The translations under genes and the position numbers were made by a program. DNA of 64,000 nucleotides from Stereum hirsutum FP-91666 SS1. Its lineage: Eukaryota > Basidiomycota > Agaricomycetes > Russulales > Stereaceae. A model generated the notes under the pieces. The model made no database searches, was not told where the DNA came from, and was given only the letters and a program-made list of their open reading frames with translations. The stretch spans positions 1,693,626 to 1,757,625 of the forward strand of contig NW_006763134.1 in NCBI RefSeq assembly GCF_000264905.1. Direction: 5' to 3'. Of this stretch, positions 35,386-47,500 are shown piece by piece; within the stretch, counting starts at the first letter, position 1; every line of letters starts with the position of its first letter.

Positions 35386-37099
35386 ATGGCTATCTCGAGT
35401 GAAAATGTTGTGGTGTCTCCAGAGTCTCCGCTGGCACCTCAGTTGGAGAGGAGTGAGAAATTCTACTTCAGTGATGGGAATTTGAATGTTGTGGTACGTT
35501 CGCGATTATACTTCGGGATATTCCTCCAGATGGGCTAAGCCTGAATCGCTCGAAGGTCGGTAACGACACGAACCCAGTCCGAACCGAGTATTTCATCCAT
35601 CGATACTTCTTCCTTCGGGACTCTCCTCGTCTGGCGGAACAGATTACAACGTCGGGAGAATTCTTCCTCTCATTAGTAGGCATCGAACCCCGCGAGTTCG
35701 ACGCCTTCCTTTCCGTTCTTTACCCCCAGTCAGTACCACTACACCTCATCCCTCAGGCTTCCACTCATATCTCAACCATGATGTTAGAAACTTCGAAAAA
35801 GGCGATATCCACTCTGTCGAAGACTGGGCCGCCGTCCTCCGCTTCTCCACCGAATGGGGCTTCGAATCCATCCGTTCCCTCGCCATTGAGCGTCTAGCGC
35901 CCATCGCCACACCCGTCGACAAGATCGTCCTCGGCAGGGAGTGCAAAGTCCAGCAGTGGCTCGTACCTAGCCTCGCGAAGCTGTCTCTGAGGGAGGAGTT
36001 CCTCAGTCGCGACGAGAGCCGACGTCTTGGTGTTGACGACTTCTATCTCATCGCCTCTGTGCGCGAGCGTCTACATGCGAACGGAGGAGACCTCCACGAG
36101 GACGACGTTTCTGAGGAGGTGTCACAGCTTATACCTCCCGAGCCTGAGCCTGAGCCTGTACCGGAACCGTCCCTCGAGGAACAGGACCGAGAGCCATCTC
36201 CTGCGCTGGAGCCGTCTGTCGCGCCCGACGACGTGAGCGCCGTCCCGCCCTTGGTTCCGCTTGACGAGGTCGCACTCGCTCAGCAAGGAGAATCGCCCGA
36301 ATCCTTGCACGAACACGAAGTTGACTTCTCTCATCCCACCGTGAACGGAATTCATGCGAACCACGACGAACCCAACGGCCTCCGACTCGAGCCCTCTGCC
36401 CAAGGCACTTCCGAGGCAGAACCGGGCCAAGATTCGGCTTCAGGTGTTCGGTTCGATACCCCAGTCGCTACTTCCATCGATGGCGGGGAGTCCATTCGCG
36501 CCGAGGAGCCATCTCCTACTGCGAATGGCCATGAAGAAACGCAGGTGCCACCCTCGCCACCATCTATGCCGGACAACTTCGGCGACTATCCTTCAGCTGC
36601 AGCGCCTGCCGAGGTCAAGCCTACGGAGCAACCACCCCTTCCTCCTAGATCGGTCCCGACCACCAACGGCTCCGTTCCGCTCAACCCCTTCTCACCTCAG
36701 TCCGACAAGGAAATCGAACGAAGCCGTGCTCCGTACGCAAGCCCTCGTGCCCCCGCCGCCGCTGGCATCAACGGCAACGGCTCGACCCCTCCTCGCGCCA
36801 AACCAGAACAACCTGCATCGACTCCCAGAACGTCCATCGCCGGCATTCCTTCCGTTACGCCCGACAAAGACACGCTCAACCGCGTGCCTACCATGGGCAA
36901 GTCCGTGTCGCGCGCTTTATCTAGCTGGGGTCCGAATGGATTGTTTGGAAGGACTGCGTCGAGGGAGGGTTCTGTTGAGCCTGCGTCGGGTCGTTCGACG
37001 CCCGACTCGGCTATCATGTCGGGTCCTGAGCAGGGGAAGAAGAAGAAGAATACGAGGGGCGGGAAGAAGAAGGGTAAGAAGGTGGGTCCGACGTTCTAA
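35386..37099 (+). CDS. BTB/POZ-domain protein, paralogue D
   Basis: Start MAISSENVVVSPESPLAPQL, then EKFYFSDGNLNVV at an intron (GTACGT), then VGNDTNPVRTEYFIHRYFFL, RDSPRLAEQITTSGEFFLSL, PREFDAFLSVLYPQ. The next exon starts NFEKGDIHSVEDWAAVLRFS and continues TEWGFESIRSLAIERLAPIA, PVDKIVLGRECKVQQWLVPS, LREEFLSRDESRRLG and DDFYLIASVRERLHANGG. This is the clearest BTB member here and has two introns. The C-terminal 330 residues are acidic and Pro-rich, ending in GKKKKNTRGGKKKGKKVG, a lysine-rich tail. It lies on the opposite strand from paralogues A-C, and two unrelated genes separate it from them. Function is unknown. Confidence 0.85.
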
Positions 37100-37472
37100 G
37101 CTGTTGTGATTGACTGTCATGAATGTCGATGTTGGAGGGAGAGTCTGGGGGAGTTGGGGATGGGTAATGGACGTGGGTTTTGGTGTCAAGGAATCAGTAT
37201 TTGCTTCGCTCGGAGGGTTCATGATCTCGCGCGCTGGTTGTTGTGGGAGAAAATACTCAAAATCCGTTTTTTTTGCATACTTACATCCGCTTTTTTGTAA
37301 TGCTTTCTGTTATGATCTCTGCTGTGCTCGTTTCTGGGAGTCTGTTGGGTAATGTTTGTTTTGTGTCGTAGCTACGTAGGTAGCTTGGAGCTATACTAGC
37401 TGTTCTTTCTTTCAGTATCAGTATTCTGTGGAACGCGAAAACAACAAGGCTGACTCACCTACAAATATAACT
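37100..37472. other. Convergent 3' intergenic region
   Basis: About 370 bases between the stops of BTB paralogue D (+) and the Ras-like gene (-); probably 3' UTRs. T-rich tracts near 37.27 kb; no gene seen. Confidence 0.6.
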
Positions 37473-38561
37473 TCACATAATCAAACAACACCTCCACTCT
37501 GACTTCCTCACAACAACTTCCTCCTCCTTCTCCCTCTTCTGCTGCCAATCCTCCATAAGCTTCTTCCTACTCGCCTTCGCCCAATCCTTCTCCCTCACCC
37601 ACCTAAGTTTCCTCACCACCTTCGCCACCGACTCATCCACATCCACCGAATCCTTCGCCGATATATGGCCCATAAACTGACAACTCGACCTCGACCCACC
37701 AAGCTCTTGCGATTTCGCCCCGCCTTGGGTCAATGAGACTTGGGCTGAAGCGCCTGGAACGTCCAGGGCGTGGGGAGGGTGGATGGCTAGGTCTGCTTTG
37801 TTGCCGAGGAGGAGGAGGACGAGGTTGGGCGGTTTGGAGGGTTCGCGGGCGATGAGATCCCAGAAGGTGTGTATGCGTCGTAGGGAGTCTGGATCGGTGA
37901 TTGAGTATACGAATATATATGCTTGGGTATCGCTGCATCACACGAGGTCAAAAAGGTATTCTGTAGGAAGAGATAGTGATGTAGCGTTTCTTACCGAGCG
38001 ATCCAGTACGGATAATATTCATGTTCACTCGTCGGAACTACATAGAAAACGCAGCAATGAGAAATAATCTCATAACCACCAGCTGAGACCACGAACAATA
38101 TGCCAGAAGCTCTCTTTTCCGCTGAGGTCCCTCGATGAGATCCACAGTACACGGTATGTCGTCGACCTCGAAATTGTCCCGTCTCCAGCGTTGTTCTTGA
38201 TGGGGGTCGAGTGATGGGACGTCGCTCACCTGAAAGACCAGGTCAGCTCAGAATGAGAATGAGAATGAGGAGTAGCTGTGCAGTCACGAGCATATACTGA
38301 GAGACGCACTTTGTGAGCAGGAATAGAAGGCGTAGAATATAGTGTATCAGCCAAACATCTGAGATGTCGTAAAGAACACTTTCGTGGACGTACGATCTCC
38401 CTCGTGAGTGAACTGAGGAAAAGGTGAGATATATGTTCTGAGAGATAGCAGAGACAACTTACTCGATATGCAAAAGTCGACAAACCGACTTTCGGGGCCC
38501 CTAGCAGGGTGATTGTCCATCGTTCTGGTTCCGGCGCTTGTGTATTCCTCCGAGTCGTCAT
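37473..38561 (-). CDS. Atypical Ras-like small GTPase with degenerate P-loop and CaaX tail
   Basis: Start MTTRRNTQAPEPERWTITLL, then GAPKVGLSTFAYR at a GTAAGT donor (38462). Ras proteins have GxxxxGK(S/T) here; this one has Leu for the invariant Lys. A later exon reads SDVPSLDPHQEQRWRRDNFE, VDDIPCTVDLIEGPQRKREL, where DxxGQ is expected and DLIEGPQ is found. Then comes YYPYWIARDTQAYIFVYSIT, DPDSLRRIHTFWDL, LVLLLGNKADLA (intact G4), HISAKDSVDVDESVAKVVRK (intact G5 SAK), a basic, Lys/Glu-rich tail, and CCLIM, a CaaX box (CLIM). It should be prenylated and membrane-bound. Nucleotide binding or hydrolysis may be reduced or lost. The exon in the switch-I region could not be settled; an exon giving FTHEGD is possible. 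Confidence 0.8.
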
Positions 38562-39713
38562 GTCCGGTATACTTGGAACAGCGTGGGATATGGATGCTAG
38601 AAGGAAAGGCCATATGAGAACGGAAATCACAAGAGGGATGAACAACTTTACACGGATTGAAAACCTAATGCTACAGCAGATTGATGGGCTACAAACGGGA
38701 TACGGATACAGAACACGATTCGATGAGGTAGGTAGGTCCGGTCGATAAAAAGACGCCTGTTATCAATCAGCCATTTTATACGTCGTCAGCCATTCCTCAG
38801 AATTCGTAAAGAGAAGACAATCGACGAAGGCCGTGCGGTGACGGGCAGTGGCATTATCGCCACCCGTCGCCACCGAAGCCTCGAGGGGCATACTTATTGG
38901 TGGCAGTAGGTCCGATTTCTCCAGCACATATTGGAAATGAACATCGATAACGAGGTCACGAGCGACTGACCTAGCGTAGATCCTGAGTAGCTTCGTTATA
39001 CAACCTATGCGTCAAGTATCAATCGCCCGTAAGCTCTAGATGAATTTCCAGCAAGACAGTGATCCCAGAGTCGGGGAAACCTTCAGCGGGAGCAGTAATG
39101 GTATGAAGCAAGAGAACAACATCGTCCATGGGATATCACAGCGTCTATATAAAGCTGTGATCACTGTTGCATTGGCCTCTGCGCCGACAGGCATGCAGAA
39201 AACGTGTACGAGGCTAGTCAAGAACATGATCGTCGCCTTGCCTCGACGGAACGGGAGAAACAAGTTGAATCGGAGAAGTCCGAGCCAATCACGGATGGGT
39301 GGCGCAGTGGTGCCACAGCCATCCCACTCGGCTGACATCGATGTTTGTTACAGTCTGAGTATTTGCTTGGACAGAAATGCGAAAGAGATCGGATGAGAAA
39401 CGCTGAGCAGCGCGCATGGATTTTTTTACACATGGAAGACTGAGCTCGGCTATAGTCATATCGCAGAAACACAGTGAGGGCGATGAGCAATGGTCGAGGC
39501 AAACATCAAGAAAAAAACACAACAACAGACTGCATGCAGGCGGAGAAGGAGAGGTAGCAAGGGAATAAACAGGAAAAAGAACAGCAGGCGTCCTTCGGCG
39601 ATATTTTTTTGCCCTTCGCACCTAATCCCCCTCTTCCTCCCCCTCTTCCTCCCCTGCTATCCTCACTCTCCTCCCATCATAATGCCAAACCATCACACCT
39701 CAAGACCAAGCTT
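38562..39713. other. Intergenic region between Ras-like gene and NAC beta
   Basis: About 1.15 kb with no recognisable gene. Near 39.6 kb there is a strong pyrimidine tract on + (purine-rich on -), probably in the NAC beta 3' UTR. Short open frames at 39.0-39.5 kb on both strands lack similarity and look accidental. Confidence 0.55.
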
Positions 39714-40493
39714 TTAGTTAAGGTCCTCGAGCGTCTCCTCCTTGGCCTCACCCTCCTTAGCCTGCTCCTCAACGTCGAAGTTCTCCACCAAGTCGGGAAC
39801 ATCGTCATCATCATCATCATCGGCTGCCGGGACTCCCGGTCGCTGCTGGCCCTGGAGGGACTGGTAAGACTCGGCGAGTTTGCGGAGGGAAGCGAGGGAG
39901 TCGGGGCCGAGTTGGTTGAGGATGCCAGGGACGAGCTCGGTGAGCTCCTTCACTTGACCGGCACCGTAGATGGCAAGGGTGTTGGAGTTGAGGGCAGCGT
40001 GAACTATAGTTCAAAGCAATCCAGAGAAGATGGATGCATCAAGTCAGTTTATTGCCTGAGGATGTGGCGAGGATCGATGGACGAAAGTATGGACATGAAG
40101 GATGTAAAGAGGAAAGCAGGCGTACCCTTTGGTGCGGTGAAGTGGAGAACGTTGCTGTCTTCCCTGAACATGTTCACCTCCTCAACGCCCTGAATCGGCT
40201 GCACATTCAGCTTCTTCAAAGCACCCTGCAGCTTTTTGTCGTCCTGGGCGCTTCCGGCCTTCGTCTTACGCACGACTTTTCGGCGCATCGTTCCCTTTCC
40301 ACCTATTTTCTCCCAACACCGACATCATAACCCATACACCAAAAAAATCGCACCCGGCCAGAGAGAGGGCAAAGAGACGCGTTTGATGCATGATTTAGAA
40401 TAAATGGACCAGATCCCGAGTACGAAGTGACGACTGACCGATTCTGTTAGACGCGGCCTGAGCCTGGAGTTTTGCAAGCTTCGCAGCGTCCAT
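39714..40493 (-). CDS. EGD1: Nascent polypeptide-associated complex subunit beta (BTF3/Egd1)
   Basis: NAC beta binds the ribosome exit tunnel with NAC alpha and shields nascent chains. The first exon reads [18 protein letters not shown]; the second starts [20 protein letters not shown], which has the basic ribosome-binding motif (RRK-x-KK type), and continues [39 protein letters not shown]. The third exon gives [40 protein letters not shown] and ends in an acidic tail ([16 protein letters not shown].. EETLEDLN). The NAC fold is complete. The length is about 155 residues, normal for the family. It starts 331 bases from the divergent GNAT gene. Confidence 0.96.
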
Positions 40494-40824
40494 GGTGGGG
40501 CGAGTCGGATGGGGAGTTAGAGGGAGAGTGGATGGAGGGAAGCGCGTTCAGCGGAGGATCGGATTTGTGCAAGTCGCTCGTCGTGACCGTCGATGAGACG
40601 CGCAAAATTAAGGTTTGGCGCACGCTCTGGTCCCGCGCGTAACTGGCCCAAATCCGGATATTTAGCAGTAAAACGGGCTCTAGATGGCCTCAGATTTGGG
40701 CACAATGGCGAACATACTTCGCACCATGATGAGGATGCGGCGTATGACTCGCCCTCGGCCATCGACACTCTTTCGTTCCTTACACTACTATCTCGGTCTT
40801 TAGGAAATTGTGAAGAGAGCTACG
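40494..40824. promoter_or_regulatory. Bidirectional promoter, NAC beta / GNAT acetyltransferase
   Basis: 331 bases between divergent start codons serve both genes. No clear TATA box was seen. Confidence 0.55.
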
Positions 40825-41779
40825 ATGTCTACTGCTGCATTTTTTATCAGACCTTCGACTCCGGAGGATATTGTACGTGGCTGGCTTCAAGTTCGTCATG
40901 TGGCGAGGAACTCAAAGAACATCTATGCAGCCTATCATCTTGTCGTTGATCTATGATCTTGTATGACCGCGTCTGTCGACGTTCTTTATTACTCCTTCGA
41001 ACCTGTTCTGATTTTGCGCGTGGTCGAATAGGCTGTCTACGAGAAAGCAGCAGACCAAGCCAAGGCCACCCCAGAGCTGGTAGGTCTGGCATTCCACCAT
41101 CTTATTATGCCACCACACCAACACAAATCCCGTTCATAGATCCAAAAGAACCTCTTCGACTCCCCCGTGGCCCATGCCCTCCTAGCATTCAACGGCTCCC
41201 CTTCTGAACCAGGCGAACCCGTCGGCCTCGCGCTCTACTTCTTCAACTTCTCCACCTGGACTGGGAGACCAGGTTTATACGTGAGATTTCCAGACTGCCC
41301 ACTCACTTCTACTCGATAGAATTTAATGGTTTATTGATTTGACCAGCTGGAGGATTTATTCGTGAAGCCCGAGACGCGCGGAAAAGGTATCGGAAAAGCT
41401 TTCTTTGCTGAGCTTGCGAAGGTCGCTCAGGAGAAGGTAGGAAACCTTCATCTCCATTCTTCATTTTTTCATTTCCTCATGTTGACCCTATACCGCCAAA
41501 CAGGACTGCGCTCGCATGGACTGGTCCGTCCTCAAGGTCAGCCCGCGTCTTCCTTCCCCTTACCCCTGAATATCGCCCCTACCACTGAATACTGATTCCC
41601 GTTTCTCTTCGTGTTGTTTTGTTTTGTTCATTGTGACTGTCTCTACCGATCACCAGTGGAACCAGCCTTCGATCGACTTCTACGAAAAGACCCTGTCGGC
41701 GTTCCCCATGTCTGAGTGGGTCGGCATGCGTCTCAAAGAGGACGGGATCGAGAAGTTGAAGAGGTTCGCGCTGCAATGA
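40825..41779 (+). CDS. GNAT-family N-acetyltransferase, diamine acetyltransferase (SSAT)-like
   Basis: Start MSTAAFFIRPSTPEDI, then after introns AVYEKAADQAKATPEL and IQKNLFDSPVAHALLAFN, GEPVGLALYFFNFSTWTGRP, GLY..LEDLFVKPETRGKGIG, KAFFAELAKVAQEK, DCARMDWSVLK, WNQPSIDFYEKTLSAFPMSE, WVGMRLKEDGIEKLKRFAL. RGKGIGKA is the acetyl-CoA-binding motif A (Q/RxxGxG/A). LYFFNFSTWTGRPGLYLEDLFV and WNQPSIDFYEKTLSA are signatures of the SSAT group, which acetylates polyamines or thialysine. About 170 residues and six introns. Substrate choice between polyamine, thialysine and another amine is not decided by sequence. Confidence 0.92.
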
Positions 41780-42455
41780 TGTGTGGACGCTTTCATGGCC
41801 TGAATGCGAGGCAAGAACTCGCGTGGTTGTAGTGTGGACGGATGGACGTATGGTTGGATGCAAAATCTTCTATGGTAAGAATATGGCTCACTCACTGGAC
41901 CATATGTTTCACGTTCTCATGGGTTGTCTCTTTTCGAGTAGGTCAAACGACGCAGAATGCTGTAAGAAGGAAAGAAAGAAAGAAGTGACCTCCTAAGCAT
42001 CCTAGCACCGGACTATATCTGACTTGCGTACTAAGGTCTGGAATAATACAGACTTGCAATATCAACCACCTAGTTGCCCGTGGCGACATGAGCTAACAAA
42101 TGTGGCGCCCGCTCCGTGCGGCTTCTCATGCTGAGGTCCTTCACACTCCCGGTCTAAACGTTCGCTGCTCACACGGTGTGGAGAAATTTCATGAATGGAT
42201 TGAGTATTTGTATGCAGCACAGCGAATTAGACTTTGACTTCCTACGAACCAACGAACCACCGAAAGAAGAAAAGATGAATGAATCACACAGAGAAAATGA
42301 CCGGATATGATGGCCCAGTAGAGCCCCCTTAGTACACAGTCAATATCTTCCGCAAGGCCAGGATACGCGTGGAGGATGCAGTGGCGGAAGCAGGTATGAG
42401 TGATGTGCGTTCGAGGGTATGTGTAGCCCTGGACGGTCGGGTATGATGATGAAGA
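41780..42455. other. Convergent 3' intergenic region
   Basis: About 680 bases between the stops of the GNAT (+) and coactosin-like (-) genes. The interval probably holds both 3' UTRs; no gene or repeat recognised. Confidence 0.6.
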
Positions 42456-43374
42456 TTAGACGCCGTCGTAGCTCGCACCGCCAGCCTACGAAGAGCCAAG
42501 TTAGTTGGATTAAGTGATTGGACGAGGATCGAATTATGGGGCATAGAGATGGGACGAACCTTGCGCAATCGAATGACGATGGGTTCCTCGTTCAAGTCAT
42601 CCTTCTCCCGGGCAGCCACCTCGATCGAGAACACACGAAGGACAGTCTTCACATCACCAGCCTGGACCGAGATCTACATCCAAGAACGAAATAAAAGCGA
42701 GTCAACATCATGTCGCATGCACAACTAATTCCCTATTCCGATGCAGGTGCGCATCTCGCGTCTCCGTGGCGACACCATCAGTGGTCACATTACGCCTGCT
42801 ACACGATATACCAGGCAGAGTACGTCCGCCTCCCAACGACTAGGATGTTGAGAGGAAGTGGGAGAAAGGATGCATACCTTCGCCTTCCTCATAACCTTAC
42901 ACCCAGACCCGATCCAAACGACAAGGATGAACTTTTCCCGCTTAGACTCCTTGTCGTTGGCATACCCGACGCGGACGTAGGCGTAAGAGGCCTTGCTCGG
43001 GTCGACGACCTCTTTGAGCTCGGAAAGGCCGCCTGAGCCTGTCTTCGTCAGGACGAGTTTGTCTGAGCGGTCGGTCTGTGTTGCGAAGAAGGTTTGGGAA
43101 GAGGCGTGCATCGATGAGGTTCAAGCGGATGATGTCCGAGCATTTGAGCCGTAAATTGATCAGAACACGTCTCGAGTTATTCGAGGGGTGTCAATGTTTT
43201 TGCGTACCTCGTAGTCGATGAGCATCCAGTTAGTGTCCGTCTTGTCTGAACGAACATCTTCATAGGCTGTTCAGTCCGAACATAGATTTAGCGCTCAGTT
43301 ACATGGGTCAAGAGTTGAACCAAGTCATGTTCGTTCATACCTTCCTGGATCTGGGGATCGGAGACGTCGGCCAT
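42456..43374 (-). CDS. Coactosin-like ADF-homology (cofilin superfamily) protein
   Basis: Coactosins bind F-actin and oppose capping. Joined exons read MADVSDPQIQE, AYEDVRSDKTDTNWMLIDYE, SDKLVLTKTGSGGLSELKEV, VDPSKASYAYVRVGYANDKE, SKREKFILVVWIGSGCKVMR, KAK, then ISVQAGDVKTVLRVFSIEVA, EEPIVIRLRK, AGGASYDGV. The last block matches the coactosin C-terminus (KAGGAxYD) and KREKFILVVWIG matches the ADF-H core strand. About 140 residues, the usual coactosin length, in at least five exons. It lies head-to-head with the Rrg9-like gene 273 bases away. Confidence 0.92.
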
Positions 43375-43647
43375 GACAAAGACAGACAAGAATAAAAAGG
43401 CCTTGAGAGAGAGAAGACGAAGATAAAACCCCGACGAAGACGAGGTAGAAGAAAGAGGATGGCTCTGAACGAGTCGCAGCTGGCGAACGAGATGAAGTGC
43501 AATTGGTCGAATATCTGAACGGAGCGGTTCTCCGTAAATTGTGAGATAAATATGATAGCCCCATATAGGGTGTTATAACCCTAAGATAAGTCCTAACGCA
43601 GCCTTAACCGATATATTCTTTCTTCAAACTCTTCTTCCGGTTCCACG
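43375..43647. promoter_or_regulatory. Bidirectional promoter, coactosin-like / Rrg9-like
   Basis: 273 bases separate the divergent start codons. No strong motif is seen. Confidence 0.55.
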
Positions 43648-44562
43648 ATGTCCTCGCTCTTGCAAACTGTTGCTCGTTCCCTTCGACCAAGCAATCTCAC
43701 AGCCACCACATCGAGCCTGTCAGTAGCCACACGATGGCAAGCCAACTCAGGCGTCAGCAGTCGTCCTTACTCTGCCGACGCAAGTGCTATACGCCATGGC
43801 AAGTTGCCTCGAAGGAACTGGTCTCCTGCCACCTCTTCAACTCCTCTTTCTCTGCTCGACGACGAATCACCGGCTCTTGAACCGTCATCGCGTCAAAACC
43901 GCTTTTCGCAACTGACCAAACCCGTGGACCGAGAGTGGGAGCCTTCCGAAGAAGAAGGAGAGGACGACGAATCTACAACCCAACGCGTCGGCGTTCACAC
44001 CAGATCGCGGTTCTCACAGAACGAGACTCCCTCTGTCTGGGCCTCCCACCGATCCACCATGATCGAGAAGTTTCCCGAAGGATGGCAACCACCGCGGAAA
44101 CTCTCCCGCGACGCTATGGACGGCTTGCGTTCATTACACGCTCATGACCCCGAGACGTTTTCCACCCCGTTCCTCTCGGCGAAGTTCAAGATCAGCCCGG
44201 AGGCGGTGAGAAGGATATTGAAGAGCAAATGGGTGCCGACGAAGGAGAAGCGGGAGAAATTGTTGGAGAGGGAGAGGAGGATGAGACAGGAGAGGATCGT
44301 GAAAGCGAGGGAGGAGGAGAAGATGGGATATGAGTTGCAGAAGCAAAAGAGGAGGACAGAATGGGAGGCGACGCGGAGTAGCTCGGAGAACGGAGAGCAC
44401 AAGAATTTGGATGTCGATGAAGAGTTGGATCATCATGATGGTGTAGGTGCACGCGAGTCTTCTCGTGGAGATTTCGGTTATCAAGACAGGAATCGGAGAA
44501 GGTATACGGGGAGTAGACCACCCAGAGGCCTTAACCGAGAAGATAGACTGACTTTGACATAG
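43648..44562 (+). CDS. RRG9: Rrg9/neugrin-like mitochondrial protein
   Basis: This is a single exon of 304 residues. The N-terminus MSSLLQTVARSLRPSNLTAT is basic, hydroxylated and free of acids, a probable mitochondrial presequence. The conserved core reads FPEGWQPPRKLSRDAMDGLR, SLHAHDPETFSTPFLSAKFK, ISPEAVRRILKSKWVPTKEK, the hallmark of the Rrg9/neugrin family, needed for respiratory growth and mitochondrial genome maintenance in yeast and for mitoribosome RNA function in animals. A charged helical stretch (REKLLERERRMRQERIVKA) and a hydrophilic tail follow. The absence of introns is unusual in this window. Confidence 0.9.
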   Translation: MSSLLQTVARSLRPSNLTATTSSLSVATRWQANSGVSSRPYSADASAIRHGKLPRRNWSPATSSTPLSLLDDESPALEPSSRQNRFSQLTKPVDREWEPSEEEGEDDESTTQRVGVHTRSRFSQNETPSVWASHRSTMIEKFPEGWQPPRKLSRDAMDGLRSLHAHDPETFSTPFLSAKFKISPEAVRRILKSKWVPTKEKREKLLERERRMRQERIVKAREEEKMGYELQKQKRRTEWEATRSSSENGEHKNLDVDEELDHHDGVGARESSRGDFGYQDRNRRRYTGSRPPRGLNREDRLTLT

Positions 44563-47500
44563 ACTCGATTTTCATTCGCTCATGGTGGGTCGTCCTATTC
44601 ATGACGTTGAAATGCGTAGACTCACCGGTTGTTCGCCGTCAGGAATTTCCGGATTCCACTTTCCTGCACTTGGTCCTCGACCACACGCATATCCTTTTTT
44701 GTTCTGTTTCCCAGCTCGCACTCTCCTGCTCTACTCCATTTTTTGCTTCACTTTGCGGTAAATTCTATCCAGGAAATCCTTGCTGTTCACCTCGTTTCCC
44801 CTTCCCTGTCTATTTTGGGTTCGGACCCGAGGATAGACGACCATCTTTCTTCGTGGCAAGGCAATATCGCCGTCTTATCGGTTACCCCTGTCTGCGCGCT
44901 CTCAAAGCGCCAGAGTCTATACCAGCTGGTTGTCACACGGCGCAACCTTGCTCTATTCTATGGCATCGATGTCCCTAGTCCTGTCCCTGGACCTCAAATA
45001 CTTCGGTCAGAAGACATGGAGCCCGTGCATCGCGCCCGAATTCGTGTCTCCTTGATACGTATATCGGCTTCACAACTTATTTTCTATACAAGAACAGACT
45101 CCGCCTTCTTTCTCAAGATATTTCATGGCAGGGAACTCTGTTGGGTTACCGAACACTATGGGTCGGGGACTTTCACGGTTATGCTTTCGCCGTTGGAATG
45201 TGGTATCCCAATCGAGGCGTCGACCGTTGTTTAACATTCAACGTACCCACGAGCCGAATGCTCACCTTCTGTGCAAACTTCGTACTGCTATTCTTGCAAG
45301 CACGTTCATTCCTTCGATCAGAGGACATTGTCCCGAGTGACGAGTCGCTTCTTTCCATGCACGTTTGACTGCTTCTCATCCCCCATGCTCTGTACTCACT
45401 CTTCCATGGGAGTCTCCGGCGCAAATAATGTGACTGAGGGCCCATACGCTCAAATGTGCGCCATCTCACGGCTCGTTCTTCGTCCCACAGCTGTCAAGCG
45501 GACAACGGCAGAATCATCACTGCATGTCTACGGGGACATGCATTCCCCTCGACGAAGCCCGTTGCTCATCATTCAGCATGCAAACTTAGATGGACCCGTA
45601 GTCTCCGTTTGTTTTCGAGACAGCTAAAGCGCACGGGGACACATCCTCCTCTGTAGAACGCCCTGCTTGTATTAGTCTGACACGGCACGCGTCTGTGAGG
45701 CACCGGGGGCCCGAGTACGTATAAGAATGCGCTGTTCAGTGTTCTTCTGCTTCTTCATTATACTCTGCGGACCCGGAATCCTTATCGCGATACGCGCATC
45801 GGGGATTTGGATGGGACGAGCCAGGAGTGGATCATGCATCGATCATGCACCTGGCGAGAGAAGAAGGCGAGAAGTCGAACTTTGCGCTGCCGTGCGATGT
45901 GTCGGTACCGCAGAGGTTAGGAGAGCTGTCCGACCTCCGGTTTCAACTAAGGGGAATAGGTGCGGTGGGCGTTACATAGACGTATGGGAGAACGGGACGT
46001 TTGATTCGGTGCGAGGATATACATACATGGTCTGTATGCAATCGTATGTTTTTATTACAGTTTTATCCAGGGCCACAGGGGCATAAAAACCCCATCCATC
46101 CTACGCCACATCCCGCAGTAGGTTCGAACCACCTTCTGATTCCGATGTTTCCCGAATACCTTACCTCAAATTGGCGAACATATGTACCTGAACATACCAC
46201 CGAGCCCTGCCTGCTCTGACTCTCAGGCACCAAGACACCTACCTCTATGTACATACCTCCGACGGTAACCCCAGACCAGCTCGCGATCCATCTGCTGGCA
46301 TCAATCGTTGCACTCCGGAATTTATGACGGCATCAACACTGCAACGCCTCATATGTCAGAGCTCGAAGTGTTCCGTATGTAGTGTTCCTGGAGGTCTGAC
46401 GGCGTAAACACCCCATTATAGAATTGATCAACCATACGACGCAGCGCGGCCGCCTTCCCTCATCGTAAGGCACCGTGTGCAGCCCGATGCGCAGTTTTAT
46501 GACATTAGACATCCGTTGCGGGCGGGCTATTGAAGTCCGTGTGGAGGAGCGGGGCACCCTTCGTACTATCAGAGCGATTTCGTCTTTCTCTGAAAGAAAA
46601 AAAATCGGACATATGTCACCGTCGCCCTAGAAAATATACGTACACGCAGCACTGTCTCGAACAGCTGCGTGCTCGGGCTCACAATGCGGAAATCATTACC
46701 GACATGGACATGATGTCAAGCAAGTACGACAATGGCGTACTATAAGCTCATTCCGTATACCGTGACAGTGTGTCCGAAGAGAGGGACCTCGGACAGTCGT
46801 ATCTCAAAACATACGACGGATCGCCACTTTACCTTCGTCACCCCCCGGCGTCAACAACCATGATGATACTTTTAGCCTTCGACGGCAGTATGTTCAAAGC
46901 AACTCGAGGCAGCGCTCAGTGGTACCTACGTACTCATCGATATGCACGAACCGGTTCGGCCTCAATTGCAAAGGATCATCGGACGAGGCAAGACTGAGCG
47001 CTCGACGTTGTACATTGAACGACGTTCCTTCCGCCTCGTTCCTTCCTTCGTCCGAGTCATTGCCGTCCAGAGTCACTATGTAACAAGGCACGCCTCGTTC
47101 CCTCCGAATGATCGCTCGAGACTAGTACAGTCTGGCCATGCAGACCGGAGGATGGAATACAATTCTGGTGTTATAATCTACGGAACGAAACGAGACGACG
47201 ACGACGACGATCAGAGTCTGAATCTCTAATACTACCAGAACCCAAGACGAGTAAAAACGGATGTATATAGGGCGGTCTATGATACTTATATGCAATGTGA
47301 GTGCGAGGTGGGGACGAGTAAGAATAAAGATGCAAGTGAGTGAGTGAGTGAGTGAGTGAGCGTCAAGTGGGACGAGCGAATGTGCGACCTGCGGCGGATG
47401 GTTGGATGGATGGAAGAACTGTCAATGGTGAGATAGATAGAGAGTACGATAGGATAGAGTGGATGGGATAAATAGGATGGATGGATAGGCAGATCAGAGA

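Noticed and set aside
38562..38645. Hydrophobic N-terminal extension of the Ras-like protein
   Set aside because: The frame is open upstream but its first codon is TTG, and a signal-like extension is not expected on a small GTPase.
44629..45234. 201-codon + frame in the gene-poor gap
   Set aside because: No family resemblance, no splice-consistent continuation, and unremarkable composition; probably chance.
46105..46125. GGTTCGAACC resembling a tRNA B box
   Set aside because: No A box at a suitable distance and no cloverleaf could be formed on either strand.
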